From the NCBI RefSeq assembly GCF_040954835.1, contig NC_090704.1, forward strand, positions 44,334,979 to 44,398,978: a stretch of 64,000 nucleotides of DNA, given 5' to 3'. The position numbers and the translations under genes were made by a program. The DNA is from Lepisosteus oculatus (Eukaryota > Chordata > Actinopteri > Semionotiformes > Lepisosteidae). Below, in pieces: positions 54,401 to 62,811 of this stretch. Under the pieces are notes generated by a model that was given only the letters and a program-made list of their open reading frames with translations, made no database searches and was not told where the DNA came from. Position 1 is the first letter of the stretch; every line of letters begins with the position of its first letter.

Positions 54401-55874
54401 TCCACTATGTATCGCACTGAGGGTGTCCTTGCATTCTACCGGGGCCTGACGCCCACCATGATCGCCGTCTTCCCCTACGCTGGGATGCAGTTCTTCTTCT
54501 ACAACATCTTACAGCACGTCTACCTTTGGGCCATGCACAGCAATGCCAGCGCCACAGGTCAGGGGTCAGGGGTCAGGGGTCAGGGGTTAGGGGTCACAGG
54601 GTCATGGCCAGAGCTGCAAGGGAGCCAGGCTCGTGGTTTTCCGGGCCAATAGGAGGGGAGCCATCCCCCCTTCCAGCTGAAGGGGTTGGGGAATGAGTGA
54701 CTTACATTTGCTTTGGCAACACTGATTGTAGCCATCGGTCATGCTAATAAAGCACCTTGAATTGAATTGAACAGGGGAGATGTGGATGAAGATGAGTCCC
54801 AGTAGACACGTTAATCGAAAGAAAATGCATAAACCAAGTAAAATACATCATGAGACAGTCAAACAAGTCCAGATGCGACTTATCAGAAGGATATGGTTCT
54901 AGCGTTCAGGAGAGGATGTCTTAAAAAGACAGGTTGCATGAGAATTGAACAGTTCTTGCTCTGGAAAATGATTAACTGTTTTTTTCTCCCATCATCAGAG
55001 TATCTTCGGTTTTCTCTCATTTCAGATAATGTTCGTAACCTCGTGTGTGGTGGCTGTGCTGGGGTGATCAGCAAGACCATCACCTACCCTTTTGACCTCT
55101 TCAAGAAGAGGCTGCAGGTCCGGGGGTTTGAGGAGGCCAGGATCCCCTTTGGACAGGTAAGCTCTCACCTCCTTTTCCTCGTCTCCCCCTAATTCATGTT
55201 GTCCGAGTATCTGTTCATCTACTGCGACTAAACTTTCCTTTCCTCTAAAACACGAGTAATCGTGACAGCCATTCCCTCAGCAGGGCAGCGGGTGTTGTAA
55301 TTATTGACAATTTATTTGGCTGATGTTTTTTTTTTAAAAAGCGATTCGCTGGACAGCCGCTGTGCTTGCGAACAGATCAGGGACAGAGCCTTTGTCATTG
55401 AGAGGTTGGCCGGTTGTAAGGAAGGAAAAGGAAGTACCTGCAGGTCCTCCCAAGTGATACAAATGACTCAAGAGTTTCCAGCCCATTCGTTGTCATTCTG
55501 TGTGCAGAAGGTGCCGTGCTTCTTCATTGCATGGTCCGCTCTAAACAGATCGAGAGCACGTGGAGGAATCTAAGTGTGCTGAAGGGTATAACAGCAGTGC
55601 CAAACCATCTTAACCTCACCTAGTCTATGTCCTCATCGGCGTTGCAGGGGGGGTGTTTCAGGAGGGTTAACTGTGTCTGTTGTTTGCGAAGGTCCGGTCG
55701 TACCAGGGGTTTGTGGACTGCATGGCGAAGATCGCCCAGGAGGAGGGCCTGCGGGGCTTCTTTAAGGGCCTCTCCCCGAGCCTGATCAAGGCGGCCATGT
55801 CTACGGGGTTCACCTTCTTCTGGTACGAGCTCTTCTGCGACTCCCTGCGCCTCCTGAGGGGAAGGAGGGACTGA
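51295..55874 (+). CDS. slc25a19: Mitochondrial thiamine pyrophosphate carrier SLC25A19, six coding exons
   Basis: Inner mitochondrial membrane carrier that imports thiamine pyrophosphate for pyruvate and oxoglutarate dehydrogenases. Coding exons are 51295-51426, 52640-52795, 53896-54066, 54374-54557, 55026-55156 and 55692-55874. All phases agree, giving 318 aa (human: 320, from memory). The three mitochondrial-carrier repeats each keep PX[DE]XX[KR]: PLDVVK (35-40), PLDTLR (138-143) and PFDLFK (236-241). The start MVGYDP, CGGLAAC (124-130), [11 protein letters not shown] and VISKT.TYP identify the family member. Glycines 125 and 177, altered in human disease alleles, are both present. It sits between GRB2 and MIF4GD on the same strand. 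No damage is seen. Confidence 0.95.
51427..52639 (+). other. slc25a19: SLC25A19 intron with SINE and possible cassette exon
   Basis: Contains the tRNA-headed SINE at 51599-51923 and, at 51485-51538, a stretch flanked by a good acceptor and a weak donor that would add 18 codons in frame. The remainder holds nothing recognised. Confidence 0.7.
51599..51923 (-). repeat. tRNA-headed SINE, near-complete copy (minus strand)
   Basis: On the minus strand it begins GGCAGCACGGTGGCGCAGTA, with an A-box-like GTGGCGCAGTAGTTAGCA. The B-box-like GGGTTCAATTAC is followed by GCATGGAGTTTGTATGTTCT. It continues to the block read as GTCATGGACTGGCGTCCC near 51692-51709 and ends at the AGGCTCCGGCTCCCC block. This family is widespread in fishes; I do not assign a name. 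Fragments occur at 32530, 48010 and 49196. Confidence 0.75.
52640..52795 (+). CDS. slc25a19: SLC25A19 coding exon 2 (residues 45-96)
   Basis: Acceptor GGTCTTGCAG, donor CAG|GTGTGC. Encodes [10 protein letters not shown] to GFGAVQ, with the matrix helix and [15 protein letters not shown] of repeat 1. Confidence 0.93.
52796..53895 (+). other. slc25a19: SLC25A19 intron hosting a 5S-derived SINE
   Basis: A 1.1 kb intron. Its central part is the plus-strand SINE at 53146-53615. Nothing else recognised. Confidence 0.8.
53146..53615 (+). repeat. 5S rRNA-derived SINE, long copy
   Basis: The head CAGCCATATCGCCCTG aligns with the start of 5S rRNA (GGCCATACCACCCTG). GAAGCTCAGCAGG and TGATGGGAGACCTCCTGGG match the 5S internal promoter. 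The body carries CAGCAGGGGGCGCTCACCCT and a GTCCTTCAGATGAGACGTAA block, longer than in the copy at 5505-5900. It ends in (ATT)n without the full GTAAAGCGCTTTG tail block. Confidence 0.8.
53896..54066 (+). CDS. slc25a19: SLC25A19 coding exon 3 (residues 97-153)
   Basis: Acceptor GTTTCCTCAG, donor AAG|GTGAGG. Encodes [10 protein letters not shown] through [10 protein letters not shown], with the second PX[DE]XX[KR] signature. Confidence 0.94.
54067..54373 (+). other. slc25a19: SLC25A19 intron between coding exons 3 and 4
   Basis: A 307 bp unique intron. Nothing recognised. Confidence 0.85.
54374..54557 (+). CDS. slc25a19: SLC25A19 coding exon 4 (residues 154-214 plus one base)
   Basis: Acceptor TTGTTTTGAAG. 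Encodes [10 protein letters not shown] through MHSNASAT and includes G177. The donor GTCAGG is itself the first unit of a GTCAGGG tandem repeat, so neighbouring units offer alternative donors. The phase-1 end agrees with exon 5 (G|AT = Asp). Confidence 0.9.
54558..54603 (+). repeat. GTCAGGG tandem repeat at a splice donor
   Basis: Four perfect GTCAGGG units, then GTTAGGG and GTCACAGGG variants. The first GT is the donor of SLC25A19 coding exon 4. Confidence 0.85.
54658..54772 (+). repeat. LINE-type 3' tail ending in (AATTG)n
   Basis: Ends TAATAAAGCACCTTGAATTG AATTGAA, a characteristic fish non-LTR retrotransposon 3' end. Upstream coding sequence is not recognisable. Lies in the intron after SLC25A19 coding exon 4. 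Confidence 0.55.
55026..55156 (+). CDS. slc25a19: SLC25A19 coding exon 5 (residues 215-258)
   Basis: Acceptor CTCATTTCAG, donor CAG|GTAAGC. Encodes [10 protein letters not shown] through EARIPFGQ, with the third carrier signature. Confidence 0.94.
55157..55691 (+). other. slc25a19: SLC25A19 last intron
   Basis: A 535 bp intron. Nothing recognised. Confidence 0.85.
55692..55874 (+). CDS. slc25a19: SLC25A19 coding exon 6 (residues 259-318, stop)
   Basis: The acceptor is TTGTTTGCGAAG, an AAG-type site with a modest pyrimidine tract. Encodes [10 protein letters not shown] through LRGRRD and ends with TGA at 55872-55874. Contains [15 protein letters not shown] of the last transmembrane pair. Confidence 0.93.
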   Translation, partial: VRSYQGFVDCMAKIAQEEGLRGFFKGLSPSLIKAAMSTGFTFFWYELFCDSLRLLRGRRD

Positions 55875-58200
55875 AGGGAGCAGCTGGGGAGAGGGGAGGA
55901 GAGGCACATCTGTTTCCAGACCACCTCGTGCCCTGCCTCACTGCCTCCTGTTCTCCTTACGCCGGCCCAGACAGGCGGGCCACGTTACTGACATTCTGCA
56001 CCAGGGGTGGCCGGTGCGACCCACGCTCCAGCGGGCTCTCCGCTCCTCCGTTGTGAAAGACCCGGGAGGAAAAATGTCAGCTGGTAAATCTTGAGGCGGG
56101 AGGTGACCAGCAACCAGCCCGACTGACCAGCACGGGGCTGTGAATGATTCCTGACTGGCTGCGCCCTAAGCGACGCAGGAGTTTCTGTTGTTACTTTCAT
56201 CTGCCAAACGAATTCACTGATCGGTCAGTCACCTGTGGTGGTTTTGTTGTTGTTGCTGTTTTCAAGTCTTTATTATTTGAGGGCGTCTGTCCAGGAGACT
56301 GGGCCTGGCCTCCACCCCTTGGTAGAGAATATCCTATACCTCAAAACCTAAGACACCACAGGGTGTCGGTCAGCTCCTCTTCTCTCTGCATGCTATCCTT
56401 TATCTTGCAGCTCTCCACTGAAAGCGCACATGTCAATTCACTTATGCACGTCACTGCATGTTCACGTGCAAAGAGAAATAGTTTAAACATTACAGCTGCA
56501 TCAGTTCTCCATTCAGACAGAAATGCAGTGTGCCTTACACAACGCACAGCTCTTATTTATTTATCTGTTGCACGCAGTGTTAACTATGAATGTATTTTGT
56601 GTTCAGGCAGAAGTTGGGGGTTTTGCTCTTGGCTTTTCAGCATGTTTCCTGTGAGGTCAACTCCAGTTCCGCGCACACACAAATACACCCACCGTTAAAA
56701 CACAAAACACGTTGATCCTGATTCAAGACAATTCACAGAGGTTTACACTTTGAAACGTTAACACTGCATTCTTACAGAAAAACATGTTGAGTAGCTAATC
56801 CACTTCATTAAAGGAATGTTGCTTGCCCTTTTATTTACAGTTGGCGTACTCTTTTCAGAAAATGAACAAATGGTTTCATAGGAAATTATAAAGATGGAGG
56901 CTTTCTGAAAGGCTCTGTCCTACTCAAGGGATTTACTGAGGAACTAAAGCCTCAGTTTAACACAAAGTTTGTGAATCGGAGAGATATGGTTTTAGGTTGT
57001 TAAACTGAATAACCATAGCGTACACGCTTCTGGTGTTTAACAAGAAGTGAGTACAGCTAAGAATTGAATCTGTCTTTCAGCAAAATCATTATCTTGTGTG
57101 CACATACTTTATATGACTGCTTAAACCATAGTCTTCAAAAGTGTTTGACGAGGGAACCAGCAACTGAAGTGCCTGTATTTAAAAAGTATAAGGGTGTATA
57201 ATAGTTTTTAGATCTTTATCTTCTTAGGCAATGCAGCAGTGTTTAGTGGTGCATTTACATGTGGTGTCCACAGAGATGGCTTTTGAAATACTCATTTGTC
57301 AGCTTGTTGATGGGAAGAGCTTAATTATTCACCTAATATGTCACGTTCTCTATATTGTTTGTGGAAAATACAGTGAAGGTGCACACTGGACCATCATGTA
57401 TTTAACTAAAGCACAGAATTAGCAGTGACTAGCTGTTATGGATGTAGAAGACCTGGGAGGAGGGAGGTTAATCTTGGAAAATACTTTCTTAAGTGAGATT
57501 TTTTTCTCAGTCTCTCCTCACCCAGATCAATCTGAGCCCCTGTATCCCCATTCAGAAAAAAAATCAGCTGGACTTTAGAAGCATCCAAGCCTTTTTCATT
57601 CTTTAAATGTATTGTTAAATTTGTTTTTAAATAGTATCTCACTATGTAGCACAGTGTTATGAGATTAGTTACTGGGTAAAAATGGAACTGGCTGAACAGC
57701 AGTACTCAGCCTTTGCGTAAGTACCTGTTTCATACCAGTGTTCATGCTGCTTTAATTGTGTGTGAGTTTGTATGTCTGTTGGTGGGTTTTTTCTCTGAAA
57801 GCAGTTTCACTGAAATCCGTCCTCCACCGTATTTAGGTCTCCAGTTCATGTGTGTATATTCAACAATTAGTAAGTGTGCTTTACAGCAAAATATTGGCTG
57901 TGTTTGCCCCTCGATAGTCGCCATCGGTGGGCTGTATGACTCTCTTGTCATTCTGGGGGGAAAACAATTTAAGTGTTTTTGTCAGAGGCCAAGAACACAC
58001 AGTGTGTGCTTATCTCAGACCTACGTACAGTACTGTACATCCAGAGTCTCTTTGTGGTCACCAGATCACACCGAACTAGCTGTTCTATCTCTCATGTATA
58101 TTTTTTTTACTTTAAAGAAGATATAATAAAATATAAAATCTTGACTGAACTGCTTTTTCGTTGTTTTTTATATCAACGATATAGTATTAAAAATACAGCA
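55875..58200. other. SLC25A19 3' UTR and intergenic DNA up to MIF4GD
   Basis: No coding sequence recognised. Possible poly(A) signals are ATTAAA at 56807-56812 and AATAAA at 58125-58130. There is no clear AATAAA in the first kilobase after the stop codon. Confidence 0.5.
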
Positions 58201-58204
58201 CCGC

Positions 58205-58374
58205 ACTGTGCGCCGCCTATACCCTCCAAGCGTTAGTAAAATGTATTTTAAACCAAGCCTGTAGGCGGCGCTGCTGTTTGTTAATCCTGCGGAAATGACC
58301 TAAAGGCGAGGAGGAAATTTGAGGCCACTCAGTGGCATGGAAATATTTCGGCGATAGGAAGGAGTTGCTTTAAA
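58205..58374 (+). promoter_or_regulatory. mif4gd: Candidate MIF4GD promoter / non-coding exon 1
   Basis: A local rise in G+C with a perfect 10-bp inverted repeat (58210-58219 and 58262-58271), followed by purine-rich sequence and a strong donor, GTAAGT at 58375-58380. This could be the non-coding first exon that splices to the ATG exon near 59884. Weak evidence: no transcript data and no canonical core element. Confidence 0.3.
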
Positions 58375-58380
58375 GTAAGT

Positions 58381-59905
58381 GTCTGGAGTTTATCTGTCGT
58401 GTACCTGTATGGTTTTTAATGATGTAGCTTGGTTAGCTGAATGTTGTTTTCGTGTAGTTGGGCTAGATTTTATCGTTTTCAAATGTTGATATTTGGTGCA
58501 TTCTCTTAATGTCTTGTTAAATCGAATAGACAAGAAAATCAATGTTTACCTGTCCCGCAGGTTTGCTCTGTGAAATACTTCATGTAATGCAGCTAAAGAG
58601 CTAGTGTTAGTAGTATTTACTGTAGCCATTACTGCACAGAAAGCAAAATAGTTTGCATAGCGCTTCAAAAGGTTTGTTTGTGTTCAACATTTTTTTTTCT
58701 TGTATAAAATCTGCACGGGAAAACGTGACGTAGAGCTGCCGTAACGTGGAAAACGAAAACTGGATACATTTTTCGAAATTAAAAGCATGTCGTGGATTTT
58801 TTTTTTTAAAAAACAAGTTTTCATGTCTAGTGAAAATTGCAAAAAACACTTCTGTTGTTTTTTTTTTTTCCCCCACCTGCGTGGATTGGACGAGCCCGTC
58901 CGGTCGGGAGACAGCACTGCCTTTTTTAAGTTGAAAAAAAAAACTGGTTTACGGGGTGAAATACACGGGGTATATTTGAATCGAACGGGAATTTGGTAAA
59001 ACTAAAATAAAGTCTCGGTGTGTCGCTAGTCATTAGTAGACGAGTGCAGTTATTTCAGTAACGCTGTGATCTTTGGCATACATTGTGAAACGTCACTTTT
59101 GTATCCGCAGGTAACTTTGAACCAAGTCTAAGGAAGTATAACACTACACACACACACAAAACAAAACATGCATTAGTTATTTTTAAGAACCCATTGAGCC
59201 GCTGTTGTGTTGTTGGTCAGTGTGCTGTAATCCTGTAATCCCGCTGTCAAAAGGCTGTCTGTTGGAGTCCGGCTTTGGGGCGAAACCAGTTGATGACAGG
59301 GCATGTTTCCGTGCAAGGGGGGTATTTTCGCCGTGAGCTTGGTGGAAACACTCAACGCGGGAGTGTGGCAGAGTACACGTGTTTTGATTATTTTAATATC
59401 CCCTTGCAAAAAAAAAGATCTTTTCATCCTTTTTATACCTGCTTCTCTAAGGAAAGCTTTGGGGAATGCGTGATAGGACAGTAATAAGTGAAATAGGTGC
59501 GTTTACATGTCCGTGAGCCTATTGTCATTAACTGGGACTTCAGTTCTGAAGCTTACTGGGCCAGTTCAGATTGGTAAGCATGTGCTGACTGGGGGCTGTG
59601 GGATTGGATCGGGGTTTTAGGGGCCAGACTGGGAAGCTGGGGACTCAGTTCCCAGGTGAGGCCCTGTCCTTGTAACCTTGAGCAATGTGCTCCTCTCAGA
59701 CTGCCCCGGTAAACCACCTGCTGTACCGTTGCAAGCGAGAAGTTGTTCTCAGACGACTCGCCTAGTAAAATCCGCAGTCGGGCGAGTCCAGGGACCCTGT
59801 TTAATTGTTGTCTGTGCTGTAATGGAGCTGCCCCGCCGCTGCTCCACCGGCCTGTTCACCTGTCCTGTTGTCTGCGCTGCACAGAGCGCAGGAAGTCCCG
59901 GAAAC
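58381..59905 (+). other. mif4gd: Region upstream of the MIF4GD start codon
   Basis: Probably the first intron plus 5' UTR of MIF4GD. Contains poly-T/poly-A tracts and a short (CA)n near 59146-59157. An acceptor, GTCTGCGCTGCACAG, ends at 59883 just before the start-codon exon. Confidence 0.45.
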
Positions 59906-59987
59906 ATGGAGAGCTCCGCCAACGAGGAGTACAAAATCCAGTCCTTCGACAACGAGACGCAGCAGCTGCTCAAGACGGCTCTGAAAG
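59906..59987 (+). CDS. mif4gd: MIF4GD coding exon 1 (residues 1-27 plus one base)
   Basis: ATG in an A(-3)/G(+4) context. Encodes MESSANEEYK to LLKTALK and ends in phase 1 at AAAG|GTCAGC. Confidence 0.92.
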
Positions 59988-61492
59988 GTCAGCTGGCCTG
60001 GGCGCAAATGGGCAGAGAATTAAAAAAAAAACGAAGAGGTTGTGTTTGCCTGGGTGTGTATAGTTGTGGGGGGCGAGATCTGTATTCCTCAAAAGAAGAC
60101 TGACTGCCTCATAATACAGATAGAAACTTCAGCCAATATTCTGCTCTGTAGAGGCTTTTCCACAGCTCCTTCAGTACACCCTAGGAGCTGGGTAAATGCT
60201 GTAGAGTATGAGTGAAATTTCAATGGAGTCCCTTAAACCACTTTAATTGGAGAAGTAAATGATCAGTCTGAGAATTTTAATGTTGCACTTCATTGTTTTA
60301 CTGATTCTATTCCTCTTTATAATAAACACTATCGCTCTGCAGTATTGCTGTGCGTTTTGTAATTCTTTGCTTGCTTTTATGAAGCAAGCTTATGGTTTAT
60401 TAGAGCCGTTTGATGCTGCATAAGCCCATTATATGATCTTCGGCGTTTGGAAAAGCAACTGGAAAGCTGTGGTTCAGAGAGTCCTCTGCCTGTCCCCCCC
60501 ATTAGAGCCGAGCGGAGTGGATCTGGAGAAGGTGGCCAACGTGATCGTGGACCAGTCGCTGAAGGACCAGCTGTTCAGTAAAGAGGCAGGCCGGATCTGC
60601 TACACTATAGTCCAGGTATCAGTGAGCTGCAAGCGCCGTTGATGTTGTTCACATCGACTGACCGGCGTGTCTCTGCCTTTGTGGAATCCGGTGTTGATCT
60701 TGAAGAGTTCTGTCTTTAGTCTGCCTCGTTAAACCTGCTTTAGAAGGACCATTGCCTCGCTTTCCTCTGGTTGCTCTCCCATCCATACAGGACATTTATG
60801 ACAGACGGTGCTTGAGGAAAGCTCTAACATTATCAAAGACCCCACACACTCCAGCTACAGACTGTTTGACCCTCTACCATCTGGAAAACGGTACCAGAGC
60901 ATTCGGGCCAGACTACCAGACTCAGAGACAGTTTTTACCCCACACTATCAAACTATTAAACTCCCAGCCGCTCTCACCTACAATCCGAACCCACACAGTG
61001 CCTTCTCTCTTCATCAAATCCCAAACACACATTGAAATCTACCTCTACCTCACATGCCTAAAAGTTCACTCCCCATAATTTCTATCCTTTTATTTCGTTC
61101 TGTTGATGCATGTTTTTGCACATCTGATGTTGTTTTTGCACATTAGCTGTTACCTTTTTGTTGTTTTTGCACACTTCCTGTTGGTGTTTTGCACACTGCC
61201 TGTTGTCTCTGTCTTTCTTTTATTATACGATTGTATTGTTGTTTTTTTTGTACTACGTATCATCTGAGAGCTAGCTAAATAGCATCTCGTTATACCATAT
61301 ACCTGTGTATGAGTATAATGACAATGAACTTGAACTTGTTCGGCAGTGGGTGTCTCTTGCGAGGAGTGTTCTGACTGCTCTAGGCATGAAAAGGTGCTTC
61401 ATTTAGGCTTGTGGGTCCAAGCAAGCAGTCGCCACGATTCTGTGGCTCCACTGGAAGAGGGGGGCCGGAGGAGTCCTCCGCTGACCGTGGCG

Positions 61493-61531
<39 letters not shown>

Positions 61532-62811
61532 GCTGCTCAGGCAGAAGCCAAGCAGAGCAACTCCAGCGCCTTCCGGCGGAGTCTCCTGAACCGCCTGCAG
61601 CAGGAATTCAAGCGCCGGGAGGAGATCCGGAGCCGCTCCACCCAGGAGTGGGTCTGCTACGTCACCTTCATCTGCAACGTCTTCGACTACCTCAAGGTGG
61701 GAGAGCTCGTGTCTGGGGCCTGGCCCTGCCTGCCGGTCGGGATGAGAGAGGGCCCAGAAATTGGCTCAAGGCGGCTGCGGGCAGGGGAGAGAATCTCTTT
61801 CTTTTGAAGATGCAGGGGCAGTTCTAACTGAGGACTGGTTTCCAATCCGTGATTCCGATGGGGGGGGAGAATGCTGTCTGTGCAGAGATGTGGCTGTAAC
61901 CTGCTACCACTTTTCCTGGCTTAGCCGGCGTGCACTAGGGCACCGCTAGGAAAAATAAAGACTGTGTTTGGTTCCAGGTGAATAACATGCCAATGATGGC
62001 TCTGGTGAACCCCGTGTACGACTGCCTGTTCAGGCTGGCCCAGCCGGACTCTCTGCAGAACGAGGAGGAGGTGAGTGAGCCTGGCTGACGACGCAGACCC
62101 CCTCCCGCGATCGCTGGGGTCCGTCGCGCCGTCTGATTCGTTGAGAGTAGCCCGCCGCGTGGCGGGTCCGCAGACCAGCCGGGGGAAATCGCTCTGCTTG
62201 CTGGAGCGCGCCGCTGGTCTTTTCCACCTCGGTGGTGATTAACGCAAGCGAAGACGTGAGCCGGCTCCCTTCTGCTGCTAGGGTCGTTAGTGTCAGGCGA
62301 ACAGATTGCAGCTCCGCACTGGGCGAGTTTTGTACCGGGGGGGTCTCGACAGCTTGAGGCCGTCTCCACCGAGCTCGCTCTGAAACTCATGGGTGTCGTG
62401 TGTTCGCGGGCGACATCCTAGGATGGGTAGCATTAGTGGGTGCAGAGGATGGAGGGATAAAACCGGCTCGCGGATGGGAAAGTGGGGGGATACACGCCGG
62501 GGGGGGAGCAAACGCCGGAGTTGCACGAATCCCGATCGGCGCCGAACGGCAAAGAGCAACGTCCCGCCCTGTGTGTCCCGCAGGTCGACTGCCTGGTGCT
62601 GCAGCTGCACCGCATCGGGGAGCAGCTGGAGAAGATGCGCGCGGAGCGCATGGACGAGCTCTTCTTCCTGCTGCGGGACGGCTTCCTGCTGCAGGAGGGG
62701 CTGAGCTCGCTGGGCCGCCTGCTGCTGCTGGAGATCCTGGAGTTCAGGGCGGGGGGCTGGTCCCTCAGCGGCACGGCGCAGAAGTACTACTACAGCGAGG
62801 TGACCGACTGA
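59906..62811 (+). CDS. mif4gd: MIF4G domain-containing protein (MIF4GD / SLIP1), five coding exons
   Basis: Partner of the histone stem-loop binding protein SLBP; promotes translation and turnover of replication-dependent histone mRNAs by bridging to eIF4G/CTIF-type factors. Coding exons are 59906-59987, 60506-60615, 61541-61696, 61978-62070 and 62584-62811. All borders are GT-AG and the phases agree, giving 222 aa, equal to the human length recalled. Almost the whole protein is one MIF4G HEAT-type helical domain. Diagnostic stretches are EEYKIQSFDNETQQLLKTAL (8-27), VANVIVDQSL, WVCYVTFICNVFDYL, MALVNPVYDCLFRLAQPDSL and VDCLVLQLHRIGEQLEKM, ending KYYYSEVTD. It lies downstream of SLC25A19 on the same strand. 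No damage is seen. Confidence 0.95.
59988..60505 (+). other. mif4gd: MIF4GD first coding intron
   Basis: A 518 bp intron. Nothing recognised. Confidence 0.8.
60506..60615 (+). CDS. mif4gd: MIF4GD coding exon 2 (residues 28-64)
   Basis: Acceptor CCCCCCATTAG, donor CAG|GTATCA. Encodes (E)PSGVDLEKVANVIVD to ICYTIVQ. Confidence 0.93.
60740..61339 (+). mobile_element. Non-LTR retrotransposon 3' end fragment in MIF4GD intron
   Basis: Plus-strand remnant of a LINE protein end (LPSIQDIYDRRCLRKAL, then LLPSGKR-like and TIKLLN in alternating frames), so it carries frameshifts. It is followed by TTTTTGCACA repeats and the tail ATAATGACAATGAACTTGAA. Tails of this type belong to fish LINEs different from the L2 copies above. 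Clade not assigned. Confidence 0.7.
61495..61526 (+). repeat. (TC)16 microsatellite serving as polypyrimidine tract
   Basis: Sixteen TC units immediately precede TTCTCGCTGCTCAG, the acceptor of MIF4GD coding exon 3. Confidence 0.9.
61541..61696 (+). CDS. mif4gd: MIF4GD coding exon 3 (residues 65-116)
   Basis: The acceptor CGCTGCTCAG is preceded by a (TC)16 microsatellite. Donor AAG|GTGGGA. Encodes AEAKQSNSSAFRR to CNVFDYLK. Confidence 0.94.
61978..62070 (+). CDS. mif4gd: MIF4GD coding exon 4 (residues 117-147)
   Basis: Acceptor TTTGGTTCCAG, donor GAG|GTGAGT. Encodes VNNMPMMALV to SLQNEEE. Confidence 0.95.
62071..62583 (+). other. mif4gd: MIF4GD last intron
   Basis: A 513 bp, GC-rich intron with frequent CpGs and no recognised element. 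Confidence 0.8.
62584..62811 (+). CDS. mif4gd: MIF4GD coding exon 5 (residues 148-222, stop)
   Basis: Acceptor TGTCCCGCAG. Encodes VDCLVLQLHR to YYYSEVTD and ends with TGA at 62809-62811. Strongly GC-rich with a leucine-coding CTG run (LLLLE). Confidence 0.95.
   Translation, partial: VDCLVLQLHRIGEQLEKMRAERMDELFFLLRDGFLLQEGLSSLGRLLLLEILEFRAGGWSLSGTAQKYYYSEVTD

Noticed and set aside
60752-61078. 108-codon plus frame as an extra MIF4GD exon
   Set aside because: Matches the end of a LINE-encoded protein in alternating frames; the MIF4GD protein is complete without it.
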